Shown one piece after another: positions 25,207 through 35,013 of a stretch of 64,000 nucleotides of DNA. The notes beneath the pieces are model-generated. The model made no database searches. It was not told where the DNA came from and was given only the letters and a program-made list of their open reading frames with translations. The stretch covers positions 1,426,001 to 1,490,000 of the forward strand of contig NZ_CP018812.1 in assembly GCF_001922345.1 (NCBI RefSeq), in the 5' to 3' direction. This DNA comes from Paraburkholderia sp. SOS3 (GTDB lineage Bacteria; Pseudomonadota; Gammaproteobacteria; Burkholderiales; Burkholderiaceae). Position 1 is the stretch's first letter, and each line of letters begins with the position of its first letter. The position numbers and the translations under genes are program-made.

Positions 25207-25489
25207 CGTTACGTCCTCGCGAGAGAGTGAAGTGAGTCGAACTGTGGGGTCGAACTGTGCGTTCGACTTCGTTGAACACCCGTACCCGCAGGTTTATTCC
25301 TGGCCGACCGCTGCCGCAAAACGCGCAACCATCGCATGAACAGCCTATACGCGAGTATGCGTTGCGTATGCAGATGAACGACTGCGCGAGACTCACCGAC
25401 AATGGCCGACTTCGCAGAGGATGTCTAAGCTTGGTTCATCGGGCGTGCGGATCGGTCCGTTTATGGGCCCGCCAGGTTCGGGAGCTGTC

Positions 25490-25615
25490 ATGAATGTCTT
25501 GCATCATTGGATCTATGTCGGAAGCAACGCGTACGACGAGTACACGTTCGTGCCGTGGCTCAACAAGAATGTCTACCGGCGCACCGTCGCGCTAAGCGAG
25601 ATCTGCATTCAGTAA
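25490..25615 (+). CDS. Small hypothetical protein
   Basis: Forty-one residues, MNVLHHWIYVGSNAYDEYTF and onward, rich in aromatic residues. GGGAGCTGTC before the ATG is a fair Shine-Dalgarno. No family is recognised and no partner gene is near, so it may be a real small gene or a fragment. Confidence 0.3.
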   Translation: MNVLHHWIYVGSNAYDEYTFVPWLNKNVYRRTVALSEICIQ

Positions 25616-25876
25616 AGCGGTGACGGCGGGTTTGCCGGCGCTTGCGCATGGCGCGCAGCGGCACGCGGGGCGGCCGGAGTTCGTCGATTGCGATCGCGGC
25701 TGGTGCGGCGTCGCGGCGTCGAGCCGCCTCACCTCGGCTGCAAATGCGCTACGCTTCCAATAGACTGTGCGCTGCGCGCGAGGGGCCTACGGCATACGGG
25801 GCCGCGTGTCGCATGGCGAATCAAACGTGCCTGGCGCCTTTTCTGTCATAACTATCCAATCAAAGCGGGGGACGCA
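25616..25876. other. Intergenic, nothing recognised
   Basis: About 260 bases between the small open frame and the secreted-protein gene. An upstream extension of the next gene's frame here is Arg/Cys-rich and lacks a signal, so I treat it as non-coding. Confidence 0.5.
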
Positions 25877-26638
25877 TTGCAAAGGGTCATCCATTTCCGG
25901 CTATCGGCCGGCGTCGCGGTGCTTGCGCTGACGCTGTGTCTGCATGCGAGCGGCGCGGTTGCGCAACAGGCGCCGGACACGTCTGCCATGCCGTTCCATA
26001 GCGACGACCCGGCGGCCGTGCGCGCGGCGCTCGCCGACAAGCCGGAAGACGGCGGCAAGCGTACGCTGCGCAGCCGTCTGCATGATCTCGTTGCCGCGCT
26101 TCCGCACGGCGCGGCGCATGGCGCGGCCGCGTCGAGCGCCGACCCCGCACAGCGCAGTTTCGTATTCGTCGTGGACGCGCCGCTCGGCATTCTTTACCGG
26201 GCGAAGACGCGTGTGCTGACGGTGGACGTACCGCTCGCCGATGACGACCGGCCCGGCTACATTGTGCTGAAGAAAACAGTTACGGGGAAAAGCGGCCGGC
26301 GCCTCGTCATCGCGCCCGACGCGAAAGCAAAAGGCTACGTGCAGCACATCGACCGCATCGACCTAGCAACGTCAGCCAGGCGGACCACCGCGCATGGCCG
26401 GCTGCGACTTTCGCACACGGCGTTCAAAGCGGCGAACGGCGATTTCGCCGTGGCGATCCGGTGCCACCTCGTGCCGCCGTATATGACCGACGTGCACACG
26501 CACCAGGATCCGACCAACGAGGAACCGACCGACATCACGACGCGCATCTCGACCTTGCATGCGGACGTCGATGAAGTGTGGCTGATCGACGTCAGCGACG
26601 GCACCGTGCTCACCACGAAGCTGAGTCTGACAAAGTAG
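25877..26638 (+). CDS. Secreted hypothetical protein
   Basis: Protein of 253 residues from a TTG at 25877 with AGCGGGGGAC before it. This start places a good signal peptide (VIHFRLSAGVAVLALTLCLH, cut near AVA-QQ) at the very N-terminus. A start at 25688 would bury it. The mature part has a low-complexity Ala/His region (about 65-85), then beta-rich segments, and ends in VDEVWLIDVSDGTVLTTKLS. No named domain is recognised. Likely periplasmic. Confidence 0.6.
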   Translation: MQRVIHFRLSAGVAVLALTLCLHASGAVAQQAPDTSAMPFHSDDPAAVRAALADKPEDGGKRTLRSRLHDLVAALPHGAAHGAAASSADPAQRSFVFVVDAPLGILYRAKTRVLTVDVPLADDDRPGYIVLKKTVTGKSGRRLVIAPDAKAKGYVQHIDRIDLATSARRTTAHGRLRLSHTAFKAANGDFAVAIRCHLVPPYMTDVHTHQDPTNEEPTDITTRISTLHADVDEVWLIDVSDGTVLTTKLSLTK

Positions 26639-26645
26639 AAGGGGA

Positions 26646-27560
26646 CTACCGCACCGCGAGCTTCTCGACGAGAAAGTCGACGAGCGCGCGCACGCGCGAC
26701 GACAGATGCCGCGCGTGCGGGTACAGCAGGATGAACGGCCGCGAGCGCCCGCCCTTTTCTTTGAGCACTTCGACGAGCCGCCCAGCACGCAAATCGTCTT
26801 CGACGACGAACCGGTATGTCTGAAACAGCCCCGCATCGTGGCGCGCGAGTGTCGTGCCGGCCAGCACATCGCCCGATGCGCCGTAACCGCCGTGCGGTAC
26901 GAGTTCGAGTTCTTCGCCGTTGTCGTTGAAAATCCACGGCACCGGGCGGCCGCTGCTCGGCAGCTCGAACGCGATGCAGTCGTGCCTCTGCAGTTCGTCG
27001 ATCGATTGCGGCGTGCCCGCGCGTTTCAGATACGCGGGCGAAGCGACGATCACGAGCTCCGCGTCTTCGAGCTTGCGCGCGATCAGGCTCGAATCGACGG
27101 GCGCGCGGCCGCGAATCGCGAGGTCGAACGCTTCGTCGGCGAAGTCGATGTTGCGATTGGACAGGTGCGATTCGACCTGCACATCCGGAAAGCGCTCGCG
27201 GAACTCGGCGAGGATCGGCAGTACGCGGTAGTGGCCATACGGCGTCGGCATGCTGATGCGCAACAGTCCGCTTGGGGTGGCCTGCTGGCCCGTCACTTCG
27301 CGCTCGGCGTCGATGAGCTGACTCAGCGCGGACCGGCACTGTTCGAAGTAGTGACGGCCTGCGTCGGTCAAGCGGATTTGCCGCGTCGTGCGCACGAAGA
27401 GCCGCACGCCGAGCCGTTCCTCGAGCCGTGCGATCGAACGGCTGACAGCCGCCGGCGTGACGCTCGCGGCCGTCGCGGCGAGCGTGAAGCTGCCCAGTTC
27501 GGCGGCAAGGCAAAAGAGCTCGATACTGCCCAGCAGGAGATCGTCGAATTGTCGTTGCAT
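26646..27560 (-). CDS. LysR-family regulator (CrgA-like)
   Basis: Protein of 304 residues. The N-terminal helix-turn-helix has LFCLAAELGSFTLAATAASV and PAAVSRSIARLEERLGVRLF, followed by the linker helix and a LysR substrate-binding domain with LRISMPTPYGHYRVLPILAEF. This pattern belongs to the CrgA/DmlR-like group. The start at 27560 fits the family; the upstream 12 codons are unlikely. No divergent target gene is next to it; its 3' end abuts the convergent secreted-protein gene. Confidence 0.88.
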   Translation of the reverse strand: MQRQFDDLLLGSIELFCLAAELGSFTLAATAASVTPAAVSRSIARLEERLGVRLFVRTTRQIRLTDAGRHYFEQCRSALSQLIDAEREVTGQQATPSGLLRISMPTPYGHYRVLPILAEFRERFPDVQVESHLSNRNIDFADEAFDLAIRGRAPVDSSLIARKLEDAELVIVASPAYLKRAGTPQSIDELQRHDCIAFELPSSGRPVPWIFNDNGEELELVPHGGYGASGDVLAGTTLARHDAGLFQTYRFVVEDDLRAGRLVEVLKEKGGRSRPFILLYPHARHLSSRVRALVDFLVEKLAVR

Positions 27561-27762
27561 GAAGAGTGAGCTGTGGGACGAGGACGCTTTGCACACCGGG
27601 TAGCCGAGCTTACCACTTGCCCGCCGTCGTGCCGCTGACGGCCGCGAACGCCGCGCCAGTCGTGAATCGCGTGTCGGCCCGATACCGTGCTGCGTCGTCG
27701 ATATCCTGCGTTGTGCCGATGGCAGCAGATCGAGCCGATGCGTAGACGCGCGGCCCCCCGCC

Positions 27763-28923
27763 TCACGACTCGAACTGGAATTGCTCGAACCCGTGCAGCC
27801 TGCTTTCGATCGCGGCCTTCAGCGGCTGCCGCCTGCGCGTGCCGATCCAGTTCCATTGCTGGATCTGCAGCACGCGGCGCTCGCGGTCGGCTTTCAGGTC
27901 GATCGCCGCGACGATCTCGTCGTCGACGAGCACGGGCAGCGCAAAGTAGCCGTACACACGCTTTTCTTTCGGCACATACGCTTCGAAGCGGTGGTCGTAG
28001 CCGAATAACAGATTGAGCCGCTTGCGCTGGATGATCAGCGGATCGAACGGCGACAGGATATGCACCCCTTCCACGTGCGCGGGAATTGCGGCCAGCGTTT
28101 GCGGCGTCGCCCAATGCTCGAGCTTGCCTGCGCCTTCTATCGCGACCGGCACGAGCAGCCCGTTGCGCACGCGCGAATCGATGGCTGCGCGCACGAGCGG
28201 CTTGCGCTTCGCGTTCAGATGACAGACCGAGTCGAGGCTCACGACGCCTTGCGAGCGCAGCGCGCGCTCGAGCAGATAGTCGGTGGTCTCCTTTTCCGTC
28301 GCGCGCCTTGGCGGCCGTTCCCAATTGAAATGCCGTTCCATCAGCTCGTAGGTTTTCAGCATGCCCGAGCGCTCGCTGATGGTCAGCCTGCCCGTATAGA
28401 ACGCGAGTTGCAGCGCGCGTTTCGAGGGTTTGCGGCTGGCCCACGGGTGATCTTTTTCGACCGGGATGTCGTCGTCGATATCGCGGATCGACAACGCGCC
28501 GTTTTTGCGGATGCGCGCGATGACCTTGCGCAGGTCGGAGGGCGTGACCGAATCGAACCAGGATTTCGGCGCGATCTGATGCAGCTTCATGTCCGCGAGG
28601 TAGTACCTGAGGTCGCGCGTCGGCACATACGAAAGCGCGTGCGTCCAGTATTCGAAAACCGTCTTGTCGACGCTTTGCGCCTGGCGCAGATGCTCGCGCC
28701 GATAGGCGGGAATGCGGCTCCACAGGATGTGATGATGGCAGCGCTCGATCACGTTGATCGTATCGATCTGCACATAGCCCAGATGTTCGATTGCCGCGAG
28801 CGTGGCGCTTGCGTCGGCGCCGAACGGTTCGGCCGTATCGAGCCGCTGCGCGCGCAGCCAGACGCGCCGGGCCTCGGCTTGCGTGAGCGAGGCGGAGGCG
28901 GGCGTGGCGGACGTGCGCGGCAT
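27763..28923 (-). CDS. YcaQ/AlkX-type DNA glycosylase (winged-helix)
   Basis: Protein of 386 residues of the HTH_42 family. It has the motif LGYVQIDTINVIERCHHHIL, in which the Gln-x-Asp is the catalytic part described for E. coli YcaQ, then DKTVFEYWTHALSYVP and the late SPFDPLIIQRKRLNLLFGYDHRFEAYVP. YcaQ unhooks DNA interstrand crosslinks, so this protein probably repairs alkylation damage. Complete in length, stands alone, start by family comparison. Divergent from the itaconate-type operon. Confidence 0.85.
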   Translation of the reverse strand: MPRTSATPASASLTQAEARRVWLRAQRLDTAEPFGADASATLAAIEHLGYVQIDTINVIERCHHHILWSRIPAYRREHLRQAQSVDKTVFEYWTHALSYVPTRDLRYYLADMKLHQIAPKSWFDSVTPSDLRKVIARIRKNGALSIRDIDDDIPVEKDHPWASRKPSKRALQLAFYTGRLTISERSGMLKTYELMERHFNWERPPRRATEKETTDYLLERALRSQGVVSLDSVCHLNAKRKPLVRAAIDSRVRNGLLVPVAIEGAGKLEHWATPQTLAAIPAHVEGVHILSPFDPLIIQRKRLNLLFGYDHRFEAYVPKEKRVYGYFALPVLVDDEIVAAIDLKADRERRVLQIQQWNWIGTRRRQPLKAAIESRLHGFEQFQFES

Positions 28924-29238
28924 GATCGTTGGTGGGCGATTCGGTTGGATCGATTTAATCGGGTATGCCGATTTTAGGCGAAACACGGCTGGCGCGCGCA
29001 AGCTGAACAGGTCGATCGAGCCGCTGCAAGGCGATGTCGATGCGGACGAACTTCGCGATCGTCGCCGCGCCGGGCCGCGTCGATGTCGACCGGATGACGT
29101 AATCGCGCGAACCAGCTCGCACCCTTGCCGCCCGTATTAACAAAATCCGAACGCGACCTTAAGAAATAACAACTTTGTAAAGCCGGCCGCGCGGTGCATA
29201 GTGGTCGCCAAACCAGCATATTGGCCGGAGACACCTCG
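28924..29238. promoter_or_regulatory. Divergent intergenic region before the C5-acid operon
   Basis: No gene is seen. The plus side from about 29140 is AT-richer, with TTAACAAAATCCG and CTTAAGAAATAACAACTTTG, and likely holds the promoter of the operon that starts at 29239. No clear palindrome for a regulator was found. Confidence 0.45.
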
Positions 29239-30081
29239 ATGCCAGAATCGACCCCCTCGTTGGACGCCTGGGTGGGCCGCAGCGAATCCCACGACGACCA
29301 TGTGTCCGCGTTTCCTGTCACCGCGCTTGCAGCGACGCTCGAGCGCGACGTGGCTTCCGGCACCGTGCCGCCGCTATGGCACTGGTTGTACTTTCTGCCG
29401 GTCGCGCCGCTTTCGGACGTCGGCCCCGACGGCCATCCGAAGCGCGGCGGGTTTTTGCCGCCGGTGGCGCTGCCGCGGCGCATGTGGGCCGGCGGGCGCC
29501 TGACGTTCCACGCGCCGCTCGAAGTCGGCGGCACGGCGACGCGCACCTCGACGATCGAAAAAGTGCATGAAAAAACCGGCCGCACCGGGCGGCTCGTATT
29601 CGTGACCGTTGCGCATCGCATCACGCAGGCGGGGCGCCTTGCGATCGAGGAAGAGCACGACATCGTCTATCGCGATCCGCCGTCGCCGTCCGAAGCCGGC
29701 AAGGAACCCGAGCGGGCGCCCGGCGGCGAGCGCTGGAGCCGCGAGATCCGGCCCGACCCGGTCATGCTGTTCCGCTACTCGGCGCTGACGTTCAACGGCC
29801 ATCGCATTCACTACGACTACCCGTACGTCACGCAGGAAGAGGGGTATCCGGACCTCGTCGTGCATGGTCCGCTGATCGCTACTTTTCTGATCGACCTCGT
29901 GCATCGCGAAGCGCCCGGCGCCGTGGTGCGCCGCTTCGAATTCCGCGCGCAGCGTCCGACCTTCGCGAACCGTCCGTTCAAGGTGTGCGGCGTGCCGTCC
30001 GCGGACGGCAAGACCGTCGAGCTGTGGGCGAAGGATCACGAAGGCTATCTGACGATGCGCGCGACCGCGCAGCTTGCCTGA
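29239..30081 (+). CDS. ich: MaoC/FAS1-like acyl-CoA hydratase, probable itaconyl-CoA hydratase
   Basis: Protein of 280 residues with the double hot-dog layout of mesaconyl-C4-CoA/itaconyl-CoA hydratases. The first half has LWHWLYFLPVAPLSDVGPDG and FLPPVALPRRMWAGGRLTFH. The second half has the catalytic MaoC-like segment YSALTFNGHRIHYDYPYVTQ and LVVHGPLIATFLIDL. It would add water to itaconyl-CoA to give citramalyl-CoA. It is the first gene of a run with an acyl-CoA dehydrogenase, a CoA-transferase, an MmgE/PrpD protein and a CitE-like lyase, the same set as the itaconate cluster of Pseudomonas. GGAGA precedes the ATG. Confidence 0.82.
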   Translation: MPESTPSLDAWVGRSESHDDHVSAFPVTALAATLERDVASGTVPPLWHWLYFLPVAPLSDVGPDGHPKRGGFLPPVALPRRMWAGGRLTFHAPLEVGGTATRTSTIEKVHEKTGRTGRLVFVTVAHRITQAGRLAIEEEHDIVYRDPPSPSEAGKEPERAPGGERWSREIRPDPVMLFRYSALTFNGHRIHYDYPYVTQEEGYPDLVVHGPLIATFLIDLVHREAPGAVVRRFEFRAQRPTFANRPFKVCGVPSADGKTVELWAKDHEGYLTMRATAQLA

Positions 30082-30156
30082 GCGCGCGGCCTGTCCGTCC
30101 CGCCGTCCCGCCGACCCATCGACGTTCCACGCAAAAACCGATCGACCCGATTCATC

Positions 30157-31320
30157 ATGCAGACCACTCATTCAGATTCTTTCACCGACATCCGCGAAGC
30201 GGTCCGCGACCTGTGCGCGCAATTCACGGCCGAATACTTTCGCAAGATCGACGAAGTGCGCGGCTACCCCGAAGCCTTCGTCGACGCGCTGACGAAAGCC
30301 GGCTGGCTCGCCGCGCTGATTCCGCAGGAATACGGCGGCTCGGGTCTCGGCCTCACGGAAGCCTCGGTGATCATGGAAGAGATCAACCGCGCGGGCGGCA
30401 ATTCGGGCGCGTGTCATGGCCAGATGTACAACATGGGCACGCTGCTGCGGCACGGATCGCAGGAACAGAAGGAACGCTATCTGCCGAAGATCGCCAACGG
30501 CGAACTGCGGCTGCAATCGATGGGCGTGACCGAACCGACCACCGGCACCGATACGACGAAGATCAAGACGACTGCGGTTCGTCGCGGCGACCGCTACGTG
30601 GTGAACGGCCAGAAAGTGTGGATTTCGCGTGTCCAGCATTCGGACCTGATGATCCTGCTCGCGCGCACGACGCCGCTAGCGGATGTGCAGCGCAAATCGG
30701 AAGGGATGTCGATCTTTATCGTCGATCTGCGCGAAGCGATCGGTCATGGACTGTCCGTGCAGCCGATCATGAATATGGTCAATCACGAGACCAACGAACT
30801 GTTTTTCGACAACCTCGAAATTCCCGCGGAAAACCTGATCGGCGAGGAAGGCAAGGGCTTCAGGTACATCCTCGATGGGCTCAATGCGGAGCGCACGCTG
30901 ATCGCGGCCGAATGTATCGGCGACGGCTACTGGTTCGTCGACAAGGTTTCGCAGTACGCGAAAGAACGCATCGTGTTCGGCCGGCCGATCGGGCAGAACC
31001 AGGGCGTGCAGTTTCCGATCGCGCGTTCGTTCGTCAATGTCGAAGCGGCGAGTCTCATGCGTTTCGAAGCGGCGCGCCGCTTCGACGCAAACGAGCCTTG
31101 CGGCGCGCAGGCGAATATGGCGAAGCTGCTTGCCGCCGATGCATCGTGGGAAGCGGCGAACGCATGCCTGCAATTCCACGGCGGATTCGGCTTTGCATCC
31201 GAGTACGACGTCGAGCGCAAATTCCGCGAGACGCGCCTGTATCAGGTCGCGCCGATTTCGACGAACCTGATCCTGTCGTACGTGGCCGAGCATATCCTCG
31301 GCCTGCCGCGCTCGTTCTAA
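30157..31320 (+). CDS. Acyl-CoA dehydrogenase
   Basis: Flavoenzyme of 387 residues. Motifs in order are IPQEYGGSGLGLTEASVIME, SMGVTEPTTGTDTTKIKTTA (FAD/substrate segment), GEEGKGFRYILDGLNAERTL, and LQFHGGFGFASEYDVERKFR with RDAR-like ETRLYQVAPIS at the end. It oxidises an acyl-CoA and passes electrons to ETF. Within this cluster its substrate could be a branched C5 acyl-CoA such as methylsuccinyl-CoA; Pseudomonas itaconate clusters also carry such a gene. It lies 75 bases after ich and 10 before the CoA-transferase gene. Confidence 0.9.
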   Translation: MQTTHSDSFTDIREAVRDLCAQFTAEYFRKIDEVRGYPEAFVDALTKAGWLAALIPQEYGGSGLGLTEASVIMEEINRAGGNSGACHGQMYNMGTLLRHGSQEQKERYLPKIANGELRLQSMGVTEPTTGTDTTKIKTTAVRRGDRYVVNGQKVWISRVQHSDLMILLARTTPLADVQRKSEGMSIFIVDLREAIGHGLSVQPIMNMVNHETNELFFDNLEIPAENLIGEEGKGFRYILDGLNAERTLIAAECIGDGYWFVDKVSQYAKERIVFGRPIGQNQGVQFPIARSFVNVEAASLMRFEAARRFDANEPCGAQANMAKLLAADASWEAANACLQFHGGFGFASEYDVERKFRETRLYQVAPISTNLILSYVAEHILGLPRSF

Positions 31321-31330
31321 GGAGCCGATC

Positions 31331-32509
31331 ATGCGACCTCTCGACGGCATCAAGGTGGTGACGCTCGAACATGCGATTGCCGCGCCGTTCTGCACGCGCC
31401 AGCTCGCGGATCTCGGCGCGCGCGTGATCAAGGTGGAGCGTCCCGGCGCCGGCGATTTCGCGCGCGGCTACGACGAGCGCGTGAACGGCATGTCTTCTCA
31501 CTTCGTGTGGACGAACCGCTCGAAGGAAAGCCTCACGCTCGACGTGAAGAATCCGGAGGCGGCAGCGATTCTGGCTGCCTTGCTCGCCGATGCGGACGTG
31601 CTCGTGCAAAACCTCGCGCCAGGCGCGGCCGAGCGCCTGGGCCTCGGCTACGACACGTTGTCGGCCGAACATCCGCGGCTCATCGTCTGCAATATCTCGG
31701 GGTACGGCGACGATGGCCCGTATCGCGACAAGAAGGCATACGACCTGCTGATCCAGAGCGAAGCGGGCTTTCTGTCGGTGACAGGCTCGCCCGACGCACC
31801 CGCGAAAGCGGGCTGCTCGATTGCCGATATCGCGGCGGGCATGTACGCGTACACGAATATCCTGAGCGCGCTGCTGCTGCGCGGCCGTACCGGCAAAGGC
31901 TGCCGCATCGACGTGTCGATGCTCGAAAGCATGGTCGAGTGGATGGGTTACCCGATGTATTACGCGTTCGAGGGGCAAACGCCGCCGGCCTTGTCGGGCG
32001 CTTCGCACGCGACGATCTATCCGTACGGGCCTTTCGTGGCCGGCGATGGCCGCACGGTGATGATGGGCCTGCAAAACGAGCGCGAATGGCGGCTCTTTTG
32101 CGACGACGTGCTCGGCCAGCCGGAACTCGCCACCGACGAGCGCTTTTCGTCGAACTCGAAACGCAGCGCGGCGCGCGATGTGCTGCGCGACATCATCGTG
32201 CAGGCGTTTTCGGGCATCAGTGCGGCGCAGGTCATGGAGCGACTCGACAAGGCCGGCATTGCGAACGCGCAGATGAACTCGATGCATGACGTGTGGGCGC
32301 ATCCGCAATTGAAGGCGCGCGAACGCTGGACCTCGGTGCGCACGTCCGCGGGCGTCGTGCCGGCGCTGCTGCCGCCGGGGCTCGGTGAAAACTTCGCGCC
32401 GCGCATGGACGCGGTGCCCGCGCTCGGCGAGCACACCGATGCAATCTTGCGCGAACTCGGTTACGACGCGGCGCGCATCGCCTTGCTGCGCAGCGCGAAA
32501 GCGGTTTGA
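31331..32509 (+). CDS. ict: Class III (CaiB/BaiF) CoA-transferase, probable itaconate CoA-transferase
   Basis: Protein of 392 residues with the family opening LDGIKVVTLEHAIAAPFCTR, DLGARVIKVERPGAGDFARG, then FVWTNRSKESLTLDVKNPEA and the catalytic Asp in GCRIDVSMLESMVEWM. Class III enzymes move CoA between acids through an acyl-Asp anhydride. In this cluster it would activate itaconate (or a related C5 diacid) with succinyl-CoA, the role of Ict in Pseudomonas. Well-formed, with GGAG before the ATG, 10 bases from the dehydrogenase gene. Confidence 0.85.
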   Translation: MRPLDGIKVVTLEHAIAAPFCTRQLADLGARVIKVERPGAGDFARGYDERVNGMSSHFVWTNRSKESLTLDVKNPEAAAILAALLADADVLVQNLAPGAAERLGLGYDTLSAEHPRLIVCNISGYGDDGPYRDKKAYDLLIQSEAGFLSVTGSPDAPAKAGCSIADIAAGMYAYTNILSALLLRGRTGKGCRIDVSMLESMVEWMGYPMYYAFEGQTPPALSGASHATIYPYGPFVAGDGRTVMMGLQNEREWRLFCDDVLGQPELATDERFSSNSKRSAARDVLRDIIVQAFSGISAAQVMERLDKAGIANAQMNSMHDVWAHPQLKARERWTSVRTSAGVVPALLPPGLGENFAPRMDAVPALGEHTDAILRELGYDAARIALLRSAKAV

Positions 32510-32578
32510 TTCTCGCCGGGCGCGTTGCCCGCGAACACTGAACGTCGCACATCAGACACTGGGTACCGGAGACACACC

Positions 32579-34021
32579 ATGACTGCCACTTCGTCCACCG
32601 CCGCGGCCAGCGGCCCGGCCAATCAGAGCGAAGCGCTCGCGAGCTTCGCCGCGACGCTCGCATTCGAGCGCATTCCGCGCGACGTGATCGAGCGCACCGT
32701 CAATCTTTACGTCGACTGGCTAGGCTCCGCACTGGCCGGCAAGGGCGCGCGACCCGTCGAAAGCATCGCCAAGTTCGCCCGCGCAACCGGGCCGTCGGAC
32801 GGTCCCGCCGAAGTGCTGATCGACGGCAGCCGCACGTCGCCGTTCTTTGCGGCGATGGTCAACGGCGCGGCCTCGCATTTCGTCGAACAGGACGATGTGC
32901 ATAACGGCTCCGTGTTTCACCCGGCCGCGGTCGTGTTTCCGGTCGCGCTCGCGCTGGCGCAGCAGCTTGGCGCATCGGGCCGCGAGATGATCACGGCCGC
33001 AGTGGCCGGTTACGAGGTTGGCATCCGCATCGGCGAATTTCTCGGCCGCTCGCACTACAAGGTGTTTCATACGACGGGCACGGCGGGCACGGTGGCGGCT
33101 GCGGCAACCGCGGGGCGTCTGCTCAAACTGTCGCCCGCTGCGATGCTCGACGCGTTCGGTTCCGCCGGCACGCAGGCCGCGGGCCTGTGGGAATTCCTGC
33201 GCGATGCCGCCGATTCGAAGCAGCTGCATACCGCGATGGCCGCCGCGAACGGTCTGATGGCCGCGCAGCTCGCAGCAGACGGCTTCAAAGGCGCGAGGCA
33301 GATTCTCGAAGGCGCGAAGGGCATGGCGGCGGGCATGTCGACCGATGCCGATCCGGCAAAGCTCGTCGACCGCCTCGGCGAGCGCTGGGCGACCGTCGAA
33401 ACGTCGTTCAAGTATCACGCCGCGTGCCGCCATACGCATCCGGCCGCAGACGCGTTGCTCGACGTCGTTGTCAGCAACAGGCTCGAGCCGCAACAGATCG
33501 AACGCGTCGTCGCGCATGTGCATCAGGGCGCGATCGATGTGCTCGGCGCGGTCGTCAAGCCGCAGACCGTGCATCAGGCGAAGTTCAATATGGGTACCGT
33601 GCTCGCGATCGTCAGCCATTACGGTTATGCGGGCGTCAACGAGTTCGAACAGCACTTTCTGGCGGACCCGGTCGTTGCCTTTCGCGGCAAGGTCGAGATG
33701 GTCTACGACGAAGAGGTGGACCGCGCCTATCCGGAACGCTGGATCGGCAAGGTCAGCGTGTATCTGACCGATGGGCGCGTGCTGCACGGGCGCGTCGACG
33801 AGCCGAAAGGCGACCCCGGCAATACGCTGTCGCGCGATGAGATTGCGACGAAGCTCAGGCAACTGGTGAAGTTTTCCGGCGCGCTGGCCGAGGCGGATGT
33901 CGACACGCTGCTTGACGACGCGTGGCGAATCGTCGACGCAAAGCGCGTCGGGAATCTCGTCGCGCATCGTGTCGCAAGCGGCCGGACCAATCGTGCCAAC
34001 CCGACGGCGGCCGCAGCATGA
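32579..34021 (+). CDS. MmgE/PrpD-family protein (2-methylcitrate dehydratase/cis-aconitate decarboxylase-like)
   Basis: Protein of 480 residues. It has the family traits RTVNLYVDWLGSALAGKGAR, the ASHFVEQDDVHNGSVFHPAA segment (the conserved Asp and His of the active site), and VAGYEVGIRIGEFLG, FHTTGTAGTVAAAATAGRLL later on. The family includes PrpD and the animal itaconate-making enzyme Irg1. Itaconate clusters in Pseudomonas carry a homologue whose role is not firmly set. It could isomerise or dehydrate a C5-C7 acid feeding the route. Stop overlaps the start of the next gene by ATGA. Confidence 0.88.
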   Translation: MTATSSTAAASGPANQSEALASFAATLAFERIPRDVIERTVNLYVDWLGSALAGKGARPVESIAKFARATGPSDGPAEVLIDGSRTSPFFAAMVNGAASHFVEQDDVHNGSVFHPAAVVFPVALALAQQLGASGREMITAAVAGYEVGIRIGEFLGRSHYKVFHTTGTAGTVAAAATAGRLLKLSPAAMLDAFGSAGTQAAGLWEFLRDAADSKQLHTAMAAANGLMAAQLAADGFKGARQILEGAKGMAAGMSTDADPAKLVDRLGERWATVETSFKYHAACRHTHPAADALLDVVVSNRLEPQQIERVVAHVHQGAIDVLGAVVKPQTVHQAKFNMGTVLAIVSHYGYAGVNEFEQHFLADPVVAFRGKVEMVYDEEVDRAYPERWIGKVSVYLTDGRVLHGRVDEPKGDPGNTLSRDEIATKLRQLVKFSGALAEADVDTLLDDAWRIVDAKRVGNLVAHRVASGRTNRANPTAAAA

Positions 34022-34842
34022 GCGCGCCGTGTTCGTATCTGTTCGTGCCGGGCAACCGGCCCGAACGGTTCATCAAGGCGCGCAGTGCCGGCGCCGATGC
34101 GGTGATCTTCGATCTCGAAGACGCAGTGCAGCCCGCCGAAAAAGCCCTGGCACGCGACGCGGTAGTGAACGGGCTCGATGCAGCAGCGCCGGCTGACGTA
34201 CCGCTCTATGTGCGCATCAACGGCGCGCAAACCGAATGGTTCGCCGACGACATCGCGGCGCTCGCCGCGCACCCGGCCGTGGCGGGCCTGATTTTGCCGA
34301 AGGCCGAAGACCGCGAGTCGATCGCGGCGATCCGCAAGTGCGCGCATCGGGCGCTGACCGTGTCGCCGATCATCGAATCGGCGCGCGGTTATGCGCGGCT
34401 CGATGAAGTGTGCGGCGGCGTCGCGGTCGACCGGCTGATGTTCGGCACGCTCGATTTTCAGCTCGACCTCGGTATGGAAGCGAACGAAGACGAGCTCGTC
34501 GGATTCCGCTCGGGCATCGTGCTCGCGTCGCGCGTGGCGGGTCTCGCGGCTCCGGTCGACGGCGTCTCGACTGCCATCGACGATGCAGGGTCGGTCGAAG
34601 CCGACGCGCGCCGCGGCCGGCGTCTCGGTTTCGGCGGCAAGCTGTGCATTCACCCGAAGCAGCTTGCCGCGGTGCATCGCGCCTACGCATGGAGCGAAGC
34701 CGAGTACGACTGGGCGAAGCGCGTGTTGGGTGCCGTCGAAGCGAGCGGCGGCGCCGCGGTCGCGGTCGATGGCCGGATGGTCGACATGCCCGTCATTCTG
34801 AAGGCGCAACGGATCGCGGCCACCCCGCGCCGCGCCGAATAA
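34018..34842 (+). CDS. ccl: HpcH/HpaI (CitE-like) lyase, probable (S)-citramalyl-CoA lyase
   Basis: Protein of 274 residues with the CitE-type motifs YLFVPGNRPERFIKARSAGA, DAVIFDLEDAVQPAEKALAR, the Arg in YVRINGAQTEWF, the metal-binding Glu in VSPIIESARGYARLDEV and Asp in LMFGTLDFQLDLG. It would split citramalyl-CoA into acetyl-CoA and pyruvate, the final step of itaconate breakdown. The ATG lies in the stop of the MmgE/PrpD gene, so the two are coupled. Confidence 0.85.
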   Translation: MSAPCSYLFVPGNRPERFIKARSAGADAVIFDLEDAVQPAEKALARDAVVNGLDAAAPADVPLYVRINGAQTEWFADDIAALAAHPAVAGLILPKAEDRESIAAIRKCAHRALTVSPIIESARGYARLDEVCGGVAVDRLMFGTLDFQLDLGMEANEDELVGFRSGIVLASRVAGLAAPVDGVSTAIDDAGSVEADARRGRRLGFGGKLCIHPKQLAAVHRAYAWSEAEYDWAKRVLGAVEASGGAAVAVDGRMVDMPVILKAQRIAATPRRAE

Positions 34843-35013
34843 TGCATTCGGTTTTGCTGAACGCGGCCTTTGAAAAAAGCAAATTGCGTGGCTGCGGCTC
34901 AGGCGGCAATCTTTCCAGGTAGCGCAAAACGCATCGTCGTTCGCCCGATGCATGCAAGTGCTCGTCGAGAAGCACGGCGAACGATTTCGACCACAACCAT
35001 AACGGAGACGGAT

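Noticed and set aside
26646..26876. Alternative frames opposite the LysR gene as a separate small gene
   Set aside because: They are shadows; the LysR protein is complete on the minus strand.
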